A stretch of DNA of 32,075 nt, taken from Candidatus Jacksonbacteria bacterium RIFOXYB2_FULL_44_15. GTDB lineage: Bacteria > Patescibacteriota > Patescibacteriia > UBA9629. Every line of letters begins with the position of its first letter. Position 1 is the stretch's first letter. The notes beneath the pieces were generated by a model that searched no databases, was not told the DNA's origin, and was given only the letters and a program-made list of their open reading frames with translations. The DNA lies in NCBI GenBank assembly GCA_001818235.1, contig MHJY01000041.1, positions 1-32,075 of the forward strand, in the 5' to 3' direction. Shown in pieces: positions 9,231 through 17,470 of this stretch. Made by a program: the position numbers and the translations under genes.

Positions 9231-9258
9231 CGATTACTCGGGTTTTCAAAGCATATAA

Positions 9259-9309
9259 ATGCTAGCATAAAATAATGACATTGACAAGATTATAAATAAG
9301 TGGCAAAAT
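9259..9309. promoter_or_regulatory. Divergent overlapping promoters for rnpB (-) and rsmI (+)
   Basis: Plus: TTGACA 9281-9286, 17 bp, CAAAAT 9304-9309. Minus: TTGTCA 9287-9282, 17 bp, TGC-TAGCAT (extended -10) 9264-9259. Confidence 0.6.
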
Positions 9310-9316
9310 TTGGCAT

Positions 9317-10042
9317 ATGTACCTATATATTATTGCAACTCCCATCGGTAATCTGCAGGATATTACTTTGCGCGCGCTGGAGGTCCTCAAATCAGTTGAT
9401 CTCCTGATTGCCGAAGATACGCGACGTTTGAGGCAATTGCTGAATCATTTTGGCATTTCCAAACCAGTTTTAAGCTATCACGCTCATTCCCATGCCGGAC
9501 GCGAGGCTGAGATAATTGAGCGCTTGCGCCGCGATCAAAATATCGGTTTAGTGACTGATGCCGGTACGCCAATCATCGCCGATCCAGGCAGTAACCTCAT
9601 CAATACCGTTTCTCGCGAATTGCCGGAGGTTAAAATAATCCCGATTCCAGGAGCTTCGTCCGTAACAGCCGCCTTAAGTGTGGCTGGTTTTGGTGCTGAT
9701 AAATTCTCTTTTTGGGGATATCCGCCGAAAAAAGGCCAAAAAAGAATCGCTTTTTTTGAAAATCTGTCGGCTAATCATGAGACCCAAGTATTTTTTTCTA
9801 CGCCGCACGCCATAATCAAAGATTTAACCGCGGTGCGCGATGTATTCTCTAAAGCCGAACAATTGGATCGGCCGCTTATCGTAGCCCGGGAAATGACCAA
9901 ATTATTTGAAAGTTTTTATCGAGGCGCGATTGATGAGGTAATTCAAAAAATTCAAAATTCTCCTCAAAAAGGCGAATTTGCAATTGTTATTTCTAAATTA
10001 CTTTCTTGTCATTCCCGACCTGATCGGGAATCTATGGCTTAA
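9317..10042 (+). CDS. rsmI: 16S rRNA (cytidine1402-2'-O)-methyltransferase
   Basis: YIIATPIGNLQDITLRALEVLKSVDLLIAEDTR, LVTDAGTPIIADPG, PIPGASSVTAALSVAG, GYPPKKGQKR. Confidence 0.97.
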   Translation: MYLYIIATPIGNLQDITLRALEVLKSVDLLIAEDTRRLRQLLNHFGISKPVLSYHAHSHAGREAEIIERLRRDQNIGLVTDAGTPIIADPGSNLINTVSRELPEVKIIPIPGASSVTAALSVAGFGADKFSFWGYPPKKGQKRIAFFENLSANHETQVFFSTPHAIIKDLTAVRDVFSKAEQLDRPLIVAREMTKLFESFYRGAIDEVIQKIQNSPQKGEFAIVISKLLSCHSRPDRESMA

Positions 10043-10091
10043 TAGATAAATTAAATACTGGATTCTCCCGATGTTCTTCGGGGGAATGACA
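10007..10091. repeat. Palindromic repeat, TGTCATTCC...GGAATGACA family, subtype 1, overlapping the rsmI 3' end
   Basis: tgtcattcccgacctgatcgggaatctatggctta...actggattctcccgatgttcttcgggggaatgaca. Confidence 0.85.
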
Positions 10092-10123
10092 AAATCACAT
10101 GTCTTCTCATCAAACGCGTAAGT

Positions 10124-10717
10124 CTATTTTTGATCTGCAAAGGCAGATTTTTTTGTGTAAATAAAAATTCTCTCGTGTTTCCCCCACTGTTTTTTTTCTT
10201 CAATAAAAACTTGATTAGGCGGCAGGCTAAATAAGTAAGAGATGATTTTCGCGCCAGGCTTAAGCTCACGCGCGAATTTTGAATATAAAGAGGCCATGCC
10301 TTTGGTCGTTAAAAAAAGGAACAGGAACTCAAAATTTTTAATGTCATAAAAAGACCAATCACCGCAAAATAAATTTATTCTGGATTTTCGCCGATTAAAT
10401 AGCCGCCTCCAGCGAGAAATCAGATACAATAAACGCGATTTTTCCACGCCATAAATCAAAACATTTTTTGGCGTATTTTTTGCCAGAAGCATCATCATTT
10501 TTCCGGTGCCAGCGCCGAGATCAGCTATTTTAATTGCCTTGGCATCATTGGGCAGGTGGGCAAGAAGGATCATTTTTTTTAATACCGGCCACGTAATCGG
10601 CACATACGGTACAATTTGTGTCTGAAAAGTTCTCAAAATATAGATGCCGCGCAACAGCAAGAAACCAGCACTGATAATTAAAAGTATTTGGATTATTGTC
10701 AGTACCCAAAATAACAT
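10124..10717 (-). CDS. Membrane-anchored class I SAM methyltransferase
   Basis: N-terminal TM helix; IADLGAGTGKMMMLLAK motif I. Confidence 0.75.
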   Translation of the reverse strand: MLFWVLTIIQILLIISAGFLLLRGIYILRTFQTQIVPYVPITWPVLKKMILLAHLPNDAKAIKIADLGAGTGKMMMLLAKNTPKNVLIYGVEKSRLLYLISRWRRLFNRRKSRINLFCGDWSFYDIKNFEFLFLFLTTKGMASLYSKFARELKPGAKIISYLFSLPPNQVFIEEKKQWGKHERIFIYTKKSAFADQK

Positions 10718-10720
10718 AAG

Positions 10721-11869
10721 CTAATCAATTAATTTTTCGGAAATAATTTTAAGCATTGCCTCAACTCGATTGCGCCAGGAGTTTTGTTGACTGTAAGCCT
10801 GGCGATAGGCGGCTAATTCCTGATTATTTTCGCGCAAAGATAAATTAATCGCCTGGCTGAAATTATTGGCAGACGGCGCATAATATTGCAGTTTCGGATC
10901 ATCGACAATTTTCTGCGTAGAAATTATTGGCAGACCGGCACTTAAATAATCATAAAATTTCATCGGGTCCATCGATTTAGTTAGACCGTCAATTTTATGA
11001 GGAATTATGGCCACGTCAAAGTTCGTTAAATAATAGCCGATCTTATCAAAAGCCACGCGGCCAATAAATTTTACATTGGGTAATTTTTTAAGCGCGCTCA
11101 ACTGCGCGTCTTTCCAGACCGGACCGACAAAAACAAACTGTTTATCAGAATGCTGTTTGGCAATAAATTCAATCAATTCAAAATCAATTCGGGATTGAAT
11201 CGTGCCGACATAACCAACGGTTATCGGCTGGCGCTTTATGATTGGTTCTGGCCTGAGACTGGGTTTGATATTTGTGCCATTAGGTACAAAATAAGCCTTG
11301 GACGAACCGGCAAACAAATTTTTACGCAGATCATCGGAAACGGTAAAGATTAAATTAGCCGCCTGCAAAATTTGTTGATAATTATGCTTTAATAGTTGGC
11401 TTTTGGCGCGATAGGCCGGATGCTGTGACCAATCATCAACCGCATCAAAAATTTTATAATCCGCCGGCAATCGCAGAAACGGCTCAATAAACAACGGAAA
11501 ATATGACCATAATATTAAGCGCTGGCCGGTGATTGATAAGCGAGATTGAATCAATTCATTCAAAAAGTTAAAAGTATCGCCCGTTTTAATAAACGAAACG
11601 GCAGTTAATTTTGAATCAATGATTTTAATCTGCGGGATAAATAATTTTTTAACAGAGCAGTGCCCGGCTAAACGCCGCTGGATCGCCTTAAGTTTAGTTC
11701 GCCAAGTAAGCGGTAAATAATCAACCGAAATAATCGAGTTAACTTCGTCTCGAGCTAACAATTCCTGCAAAACAAAATAATTGCGATTAACTATTCCGTT
11801 TTGCCAATCATCGTAATAAGACATGCCGAGCATCAGGATATTGTAGCGAATTTTGGCCTGATCAATCAT
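10721..11869 (-). CDS. Glycosyltransferase (GT-B type)
   Basis: FDAVDDW, VPNGTN, VGYVGTIQSRIDFELI, FVGP, DVAIIPHKIDGLTKSMDPMKFYDYLSAGLPIIST. Confidence 0.85.
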   Translation of the reverse strand: MIDQAKIRYNILMLGMSYYDDWQNGIVNRNYFVLQELLARDEVNSIISVDYLPLTWRTKLKAIQRRLAGHCSVKKLFIPQIKIIDSKLTAVSFIKTGDTFNFLNELIQSRLSITGQRLILWSYFPLFIEPFLRLPADYKIFDAVDDWSQHPAYRAKSQLLKHNYQQILQAANLIFTVSDDLRKNLFAGSSKAYFVPNGTNIKPSLRPEPIIKRQPITVGYVGTIQSRIDFELIEFIAKQHSDKQFVFVGPVWKDAQLSALKKLPNVKFIGRVAFDKIGYYLTNFDVAIIPHKIDGLTKSMDPMKFYDYLSAGLPIISTQKIVDDPKLQYYAPSANNFSQAINLSLRENNQELAAYRQAYSQQNSWRNRVEAMLKIISEKLID

Positions 11870-11875
11870 AATAAG

Positions 11876-12892
11876 CTAAGTGCTGATTTTTTGCTTAACG
11901 CGACTGTAAGCCGCTTCGCCCATTTTTTTTGCCAAATTCGAATCTTGTAATAATTGAGCAAGCGCCGTTTGAAGTTCCATAACATTTTCCGGATCTACTA
12001 AAATTCCGGTTACGCCGTCCTCAATCGCCTCGGGAATGCCGCCACTGCGCCCGCCGATGGACGGTTTTTTAAAAGCTCCGGCTTCCAAATAAACTATGCC
12101 AAAACCTTCCACGTCGCCGGCTCGCTCGCGCGAAGGCATCGCAAACACATCGCATGTTTTAAAGTAACGATACAAATCATTAGCCGACGCCCGGCCACAC
12201 AATTTTACTCGGGAGCCGAGTTGCAGATCAGAAATAAGCGACTCTAAATATTCCCGATAAGGACCGTCGCCCACGATCCAGTAAACCCAATCAATATCGC
12301 TTAAATTCGCCAGAGCACGAATAACAGAATCAAATCCCTTCCGTTCCACCAAACGCCCGACGCTTAGCACAATTTTGGCCGCTGGCCGGTCTAGCGGCAT
12401 CAACTTGCTGGCTGAGTTTTCAATAAACTCTAAATCGATCGTTGGATAAGAAATGACGATTTTTTGCGGATCAAGATGATATTTCTGGGAGACACAATTT
12501 TTAACATAATTAGAATTGGCGGCAATATAATCTGCTTGGTCAAATATTTTTTTTATCCAAAACTTTTTCCACCGCGAAAGCGTCGCTTGGAGCGCGTCCA
12601 AGCCATGGACGTAGACGATAAAATGCTGGTTCATCAAAAATTTAAAGACCAGCGCCAGATAGCCGAGCGGCAAAATTTGCCCGACTTGAATGTATTGGTA
12701 GCGTTTGTTTTGCAATTGCTTTTTGACTATTTTAAAAAACCGAAGCCAGCTTAAAGATTGGCCGTTGGATTTTAAATGCAAAACTCGGAGCGTTGGTGTT
12801 TTTTTTACCTGCTGGGCGTAATACTCCGCAATACCGCCAACGTCCGGCGGATATTCTAAAGTTAAAAGCAATGACAAATTATTGTTGCTCAT
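11876..12892 (-). CDS. Glycosyltransferase family 4
   Basis: LEYPPDVGGIAEY, LSVGRLVERKGFDSVIRAL, PSRERAGDVEGFGIVYLEAGAFKKPSIGGRSGGIPEAI. Confidence 0.92.
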   Translation of the reverse strand: MSNNNLSLLLTLEYPPDVGGIAEYYAQQVKKTPTLRVLHLKSNGQSLSWLRFFKIVKKQLQNKRYQYIQVGQILPLGYLALVFKFLMNQHFIVYVHGLDALQATLSRWKKFWIKKIFDQADYIAANSNYVKNCVSQKYHLDPQKIVISYPTIDLEFIENSASKLMPLDRPAAKIVLSVGRLVERKGFDSVIRALANLSDIDWVYWIVGDGPYREYLESLISDLQLGSRVKLCGRASANDLYRYFKTCDVFAMPSRERAGDVEGFGIVYLEAGAFKKPSIGGRSGGIPEAIEDGVTGILVDPENVMELQTALAQLLQDSNLAKKMGEAAYSRVKQKIST

Positions 12893-14345
12893 TAAGATTG
12901 ATTGATTTTGATTCTTTAACGAATAAATATCGCAAAAATTTTAAATCCAAGCCGCCGGACAACCGGAGCGCGGTAAAATATATTACTGCTCCCAGTACAA
13001 TTAAATAATACCAGGGAATCGTACTTTCGAGCAGTTTGATTACGAAAAACATGATGCTCGAACTTATTAGTACGCGCACCAGGCTATTTTTAAAATCTTT
13101 TTTGATTTTTTCAAAATAATCGCGTAAAAAATAGGCGTCGGACATAAAGATAACCAAATGAGTACACAAAAGCGCGATTGCCGCGCCGATGACTCCATAT
13201 ATCGGAATTAAAATAAAATCTAAGGCAACCATAACAATCAAGCCGTTTGCCCGGCTAAAGGCGGTAAATTTTTGCTTGCCGATCGCATTGAGTAAATTTC
13301 CGGTCGGAAAGCATAAAAAAATGAATGGCAGCGCGAAAAACATAATTTTTCCGGGCAAAACCGCGGCCAGATATTCATTTTTCCAAAGACCGGCTACGAT
13401 TTCCTGCCCTAAAGCTAAAAAGCCGAAAGCGACCGGCAGGCTGATAATCAGCAAATAATCCAAGGCTTTTTGAAAAATACGGTAAAGATAATTGGATGAG
13501 GTCGCAAATAAACGGCTAAATTCAGGATAAAAAGCGCCCATCAAGGCAGTCGGAATACTTAGACTTAAAGCCGTAATAATTTTAAGCGGTAAATTATAAA
13601 GGCCAACGCTGATAAAATTGCCCGTTAGGTCCTGGAGCAAAACCGTATCCAACGAATTCTGCATTTTTACTAAAATTCCGCTGATGGCAAACGGCGGCAG
13701 GCACCAAAGAAATAAACGGACTATTTTCGCATCGAAAGATAATCTTATTTTATAATGAAGTTTAAAAATCAGCAGTCCAGTGACAAACAAAAAGTTTAGA
13801 CTGGTGCCAATCAAGAGGGCCAGCATTAAATAAAAAACATCGCCGGAAATCATAAGCGAGACGGTGCCGATTGTAACCGTGACGATTTCCGTTAGAATCA
13901 CCGCTAAACTCTCGAATTTTAAATTTTGATGAGCTCGCCAGACGGCATAGAAAGTAAGGCATAAGTTATCCATAATCACCCACGCCAGGGCGAGAATAAT
14001 AAGGGATAAATTAGCCGGCTGATAAAACTTGGCGACCAGTAAGATGACGATCGCGGCAATCAAAATTAGCGGTAGTTTTAACGTTAATAAATTGTTTAAA
14101 TATTTATTTGTCTTCGACGGTTCGCGCGAAGATTCCCGCAGAAAAACCAAATATAATCCGAAATCACCCAAAATAAAAAAGAGCGCTACGAAAGATAAGA
14201 CATAATTAAAGCGCCCAAGGTCGCCGGCACCGCCGGGTAGATTATTTGAATAATACCAAAAGTAAACTGACGAGATGACTTTTTGAACAATCAACGCGCC
14301 GGTGTAAAAAAAACTGTTTGTTGCTAATCTTTTAGTGGCGTTCAT
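12879..14345 (-). CDS. Oligosaccharide flippase (Wzx / MATE-like polysaccharide transporter)
   Basis: About 488 aa, multiple TM helices, N-terminal NSFFYTGALIVQKVISSVYFWYYSN. Confidence 0.88.
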   Translation of the reverse strand: MNATKRLATNSFFYTGALIVQKVISSVYFWYYSNNLPGGAGDLGRFNYVLSFVALFFILGDFGLYLVFLRESSREPSKTNKYLNNLLTLKLPLILIAAIVILLVAKFYQPANLSLIILALAWVIMDNLCLTFYAVWRAHQNLKFESLAVILTEIVTVTIGTVSLMISGDVFYLMLALLIGTSLNFLFVTGLLIFKLHYKIRLSFDAKIVRLFLWCLPPFAISGILVKMQNSLDTVLLQDLTGNFISVGLYNLPLKIITALSLSIPTALMGAFYPEFSRLFATSSNYLYRIFQKALDYLLIISLPVAFGFLALGQEIVAGLWKNEYLAAVLPGKIMFFALPFIFLCFPTGNLLNAIGKQKFTAFSRANGLIVMVALDFILIPIYGVIGAAIALLCTHLVIFMSDAYFLRDYFEKIKKDFKNSLVRVLISSSIMFFVIKLLESTIPWYYLIVLGAVIYFTALRLSGGLDLKFLRYLFVKESKSINLNEQQ

Positions 14346-14401
14346 TTTTTTTGCAAAAAACTGTGTTAATTATTGCTGTAAAAAAAATAAAAGTCAAATG
14401 C

Positions 14402-14431
14402 AAAAAGCACCCGTATTTTCGGGTACTTTTT
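14402..14431 (-). terminator. Intrinsic terminator downstream of rpsI (bidirectional form)
   Basis: aaaaagcacccgtattttcgggtacttttt: ACCCG/CGGGT stem flanked by A/T tracts. Confidence 0.8.
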
Positions 14432-14457
14432 GTCTCTGATGTAACAATAATAATAAA

Positions 14458-14919
14458 TTAACGCTTCGCCCATTGTGGTGCGCGCCGAGCACGTTTTAAA
14501 CCGGGTTTTTTGCGTTCCTTAACGCGTGCATCACCAGTTAATAACCCCGCTTGCCGTAATTTTTCGCGGTATGAAGGCGTCCATTTGGTTAATGCCCGCG
14601 CTAAAGCTAAGGCGATGGCTTGCGCCTGGCCCTTATAGCCGCCGCCTTTAACGACGATAGAAATGTCGATATTTTGTTTTTCCTTAATTAAATCCAATGG
14701 TTTAGTAATAACCTTTTGCAACGCAAAATACGGAGCGTATTGACGATATTCGATTTGATTAATGTAAATTCGTCCTTTCCCTTCCAGGTAAATCCTGGCC
14801 TGAGAAACTGAACATTTGCGCCGTCCGACCGCGCCAAAATACACCCGCTCCTTAAAAAGTTCATCCATTTTGTCTTTTTTCTTGGCTTTGTTGTTTTTAG
14901 TTTCGGTATTCACTGGCAT
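14458..14919 (-). CDS. rpsI: 30S ribosomal protein S9
   Basis: VGRRKCSVSQARIYLEGKG, GGGYKGQAQAIALALARAL, C-terminal KKPGLKRARRAPQWAKR. Confidence 0.97.
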   Translation of the reverse strand: MPVNTETKNNKAKKKDKMDELFKERVYFGAVGRRKCSVSQARIYLEGKGRIYINQIEYRQYAPYFALQKVITKPLDLIKEKQNIDISIVVKGGGYKGQAQAIALALARALTKWTPSYREKLRQAGLLTGDARVKERKKPGLKRARRAPQWAKR

Positions 14920-14921
14920 AG

Positions 14922-15248
14922 TTAAACGAGCTTTAATAATTTAAAACGTTCCACGCGCAATTTATTTTTCGGTAACATATTCCAAACCGCCTGCCGCAAT
15001 AAATCAGCCTTGCTTAGTTCTTTCATTTTAATAGTCTTTAAATGCCCAGGATAGCCGGTGTGATGATAATAATTTTTTTGCAACATTTTTTTCCCGGTGA
15101 CAACTATTTTTTCGGAATTGTTTACTTCGACTATCTCGCCCGTGATTTTATAAGGCACATAACTTGCACGGTGTTTACCCAATAAATATGTTGCGATTTC
15201 GGTAGCGACGCGTCCAAGTATTAAATTGTTGGCATCAATTTTAATCAT
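14922..15248 (-). CDS. rplM: 50S ribosomal protein L13 (short form)
   Basis: LGRVATEIATYLLGKHRASYVPY, NSEKIVVTGKKMLQKNYYHHTGYPGHLK, AVWNMLPKNKL. Confidence 0.96.
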   Translation of the reverse strand: MIKIDANNLILGRVATEIATYLLGKHRASYVPYKITGEIVEVNNSEKIVVTGKKMLQKNYYHHTGYPGHLKTIKMKELSKADLLRQAVWNMLPKNKLRVERFKLLKLV

Positions 15249-15253
15249 AATAT

Positions 15254-15604
15254 TTAAACAAACTCAATTTTTGAAACCGGGGCGCCGTCCCCTTTTCGTT
15301 GGCCTACTTTTATTACGCGGGTATAGCCGCCCTGGCGGTTTAAATAGCGAGGCGCTAATTCTTCCATTAATTTTTGAACCGCGCCCATTTTTGGCAAATA
15401 GGCAATTAAGCGCCGTCTGGCCGTAAGATTTTGATTTTTTGCCGTAGTAACTAACCGCTCGACAGTCTGGCGCAAGGCGCTCGCTTTAACTTTCGTCGTT
15501 AAAATATGCTCATGCAATATTAAAGACACGGCCTGATTCTTTAAAACGGAACGGCTTAATCGATTTTGTTTCGCAAAAATTTTACTCTTTTTTCGGTGAC
15601 GCAT
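15254..15604 (-). CDS. rplQ: 50S ribosomal protein L17
   Basis: MRHRKKSKIFAKQNRLSRSVLKNQAVSLILHEHILTTKVKA, GGYTRVIKVGQRKGDGAP. Confidence 0.97.
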   Translation of the reverse strand: MRHRKKSKIFAKQNRLSRSVLKNQAVSLILHEHILTTKVKASALRQTVERLVTTAKNQNLTARRRLIAYLPKMGAVQKLMEELAPRYLNRQGGYTRVIKVGQRKGDGAPVSKIEFV

Positions 15605-15607
15605 ATT

Positions 15608-16381
15608 TTATTTCTTTTTTTTCTTACTTTTTACGGCAACCAACGTCGGGGTTTCGGTATCTGCTTCTTTATCCGCGGCTGTGTCCGCGAGTTGATCGCC
15701 GCCAATCTGTTCGTAAATTATTTTAAATTGCTCTAATAAAATTTTGGCGGACTGCGAGATCGCCTGTTCCACTGATATTGTGCCGTCGGTCTTAATATTT
15801 AAAATCAGTCGGTCATAGTCGGTTCGCTTACCAACGCGGATATCTTCGACCGTATAGCCGACTGATAAAATTGGTGAATATAATGTATCAATGGAGATTA
15901 CGCCGACTTCCAACTCTTTTTCTCTTTCTTCCAGCGGGCTAAATCCCAACCCCTTGGCAACGGTTACTTCTATATGCAAGGTCGCGTCTTTATGCGTTAG
16001 GGTAGCGATTAATTGCTCTTTGTTGGAAATTTCCACGCTTGCGTTTGGCGTAAAATCTCCCGCGGTCACTATTTTTTTCCCTTTAACGTCCAAAGTAATT
16101 TTTTCCTTATCCGGAGTAAAAACTTTTAAACGAAGCTGTCTTAAATTTAGCATGATTTCCAGCACTTCTTCCTGAACGTGCGGCAGAGTCATAAATTCAT
16201 GTTCGGCGCCGGCAATTTTTACTGATATTATGCCTGCGCCCTCGAGAGATGATAATAATACGCGCTTCAAGGCATTTCCGATCGTATGTCCATAACCCGG
16301 ATACAATGGCGATATTTCGACAGTGGCGCTATTTTGTTCGTTCAGAGGAATAATTTTAAAAGTTGAAGGTAAGGATATCAT
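15608..16381 (-). CDS. rpoA: RNA polymerase subunit alpha, N-terminal domain only
   Basis: SPLYPGYGHTIGNALKRVLLSSLEGA; PILSVGYTVEDIRVGKRTDYDRLILNIKTDGTI; ends in a Lys-rich tail at 257 aa. Confidence 0.96.
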   Translation of the reverse strand: MISLPSTFKIIPLNEQNSATVEISPLYPGYGHTIGNALKRVLLSSLEGAGIISVKIAGAEHEFMTLPHVQEEVLEIMLNLRQLRLKVFTPDKEKITLDVKGKKIVTAGDFTPNASVEISNKEQLIATLTHKDATLHIEVTVAKGLGFSPLEEREKELEVGVISIDTLYSPILSVGYTVEDIRVGKRTDYDRLILNIKTDGTISVEQAISQSAKILLEQFKIIYEQIGGDQLADTAADKEADTETPTLVAVKSKKKKK

Positions 16382-16455
16382 TTATCGAAAAATATGATAC
16401 ATACAACATGATGATTATTTCGCACCATGTTAGGCGTTCATATTATCTAGTTTAT

Positions 16456-16818
16456 TTAAACACGTCGAGGTTTTGGTGGACGCGGTCCGTTATGCGGTAC
16501 CGGCGTAACATCCTGAATCGTTTTAACCTTTAGCCCGCCGGCATTAAGCGAACGAATGGCCGATTCTCGACCATGGCCGATCCCTTTAACCAAAATATCA
16601 ATTTCTTTCATGCCAAACGGCTTAAGCTTCGCAATAATATCTTCGGCAACAATACTGGCGGCGTATGGAGTCGCTTTTTTAGGGCCTTTAAAGCCTTTGG
16701 ATCCGGCGGATGACCAAACTAAACCGTTACCTGAATTATCCGTAATAAGAATAAAAGTATTATTGTAAGAAGCTTTGATATATGCTTTTCCTTTGGGAAC
16801 TATCTGTTTTTTAGCCAT
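16456..16818 (-). CDS. rpsK: 30S ribosomal protein S11
   Basis: YNNTFILITDNSGNGLVWSSAGSKGFKGPKKATPYAA, DVTPVPHNGPRPPKPRRV. Confidence 0.98.
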   Translation of the reverse strand: MAKKQIVPKGKAYIKASYNNTFILITDNSGNGLVWSSAGSKGFKGPKKATPYAASIVAEDIIAKLKPFGMKEIDILVKGIGHGRESAIRSLNAGGLKVKTIQDVTPVPHNGPRPPKPRRV

Positions 16819-16849
16819 CGTATAAAAAATCGCTAAATTTGTTTAATTA

Positions 16850-17236
16850 CTAAGTCTTTTGGGCTGATTTAGAACGTCCTGACCCCATTGTCCGTCGAAC
16901 ATTTCCGCGCACAGTACGTGAATTAGTTTTGGTTCTTTGCCCGCGAGCCGGCAAATTTTTCCGATGCCTTGTGCCGCGGTAACAATTTATATCTTTAAGT
17001 ATTTTTATGTTTTGCCCAATTTCCCGCCGCAAATCGCCCTCGATTGTGAATTTGCCGATTAACTGGCGCAACAAGTTTTCTTCTTCTTCGCTTAATTGGT
17101 CAGTTGTTTTTTTTCGGTCTATCTTTGATTCACCCAAAATCTTATGGGCCCTGGGAATACCAATACCGTAAATATACGTCAACGCAACTTGAATATTTTT
17201 ATTTTTGGGTAATGTTATACCGGCTATTCTCGCCAT
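16850..17236 (-). CDS. rpsM: 30S ribosomal protein S13
   Basis: [50 protein letters not shown]. Confidence 0.98.
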   Translation of the reverse strand: MARIAGITLPKNKNIQVALTYIYGIGIPRAHKILGESKIDRKKTTDQLSEEEENLLRQLIGKFTIEGDLRREIGQNIKILKDINCYRGTRHRKNLPARGQRTKTNSRTVRGNVRRTMGSGRSKSAQKT

Positions 17237-17257
17237 AAAAAAAAATATTAAAATAAA

Positions 17258-17374
17258 TTAGCCCTGTCTTTGTTTATGGGAGGGGCTACTAGTGCAATAA
17301 ATATACAAGCGCTTGCCGCGCTTTACGATTTGACATTGCTTGCATCGTTTGCGAATGGATGCTTGAACCTTCAT
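17258..17374 (-). CDS. rpmJ: 50S ribosomal protein L36
   Basis: Not in the ORF track; manual translation MKVQASIRKRCKQCQIVKRGKRLYIYCTSSPSHKQRQG*. Confidence 0.95.
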   Translation of the reverse strand: MKVQASIRKRCKQCQIVKRGKRLYIYCTSSPSHKQRQG

Positions 17375-17470
17375 ATCTAAATTATTAATTAATCACTTTT
17401 AAATTATGCTCTACGTTAGTAAAGTAGTAGACTGTTGATTACCCTTATTAATCGAATAGGCACCATCCAC

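Larger units (their letters stand above)
8612..9250 (-). ncRNA. rnpB: RNase P RNA, about 639 nt, with enlarged P3, P9 and P12 arms
   Basis: GAGGAAAGTCCGGACTCC and CACAGAGACAATACCGCC cores, 3' ACAGAATCCGGCTTATG; P1 TTTGAAAACC/GGTTTTTAAA, P2 AGTAATC/GATTACT, P14 CTCTTTTA-GGUAAC-TAAAAGAG, P18 ATCCATAA-GTGA-TTATGGAT. Confidence 0.95.

Noticed and set aside
8771-9275. ORFs 8771-8980 (+), 9002-9265 (+), 9012-9275 (+) and 9047-9268 (-) as proteins
   Set aside because: They overlap the RNase P RNA gene and the GC-rich palindromic repeats; translations are low-complexity and match no family.
5911-14345. Novel glycan system in the glycosyltransferase cluster
   Set aside because: Gene set (sugar transferase, glycosyltransferases, flippase) is an ordinary surface-polysaccharide locus; product cannot be predicted from sequence alone.
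17375-17470. Riboswitch or tRNA in the infA-rpmJ spacer
   Set aside because: Only weak short inverted repeats and recurrent gattaat words; no tRNA or known leader consensus recognisable.
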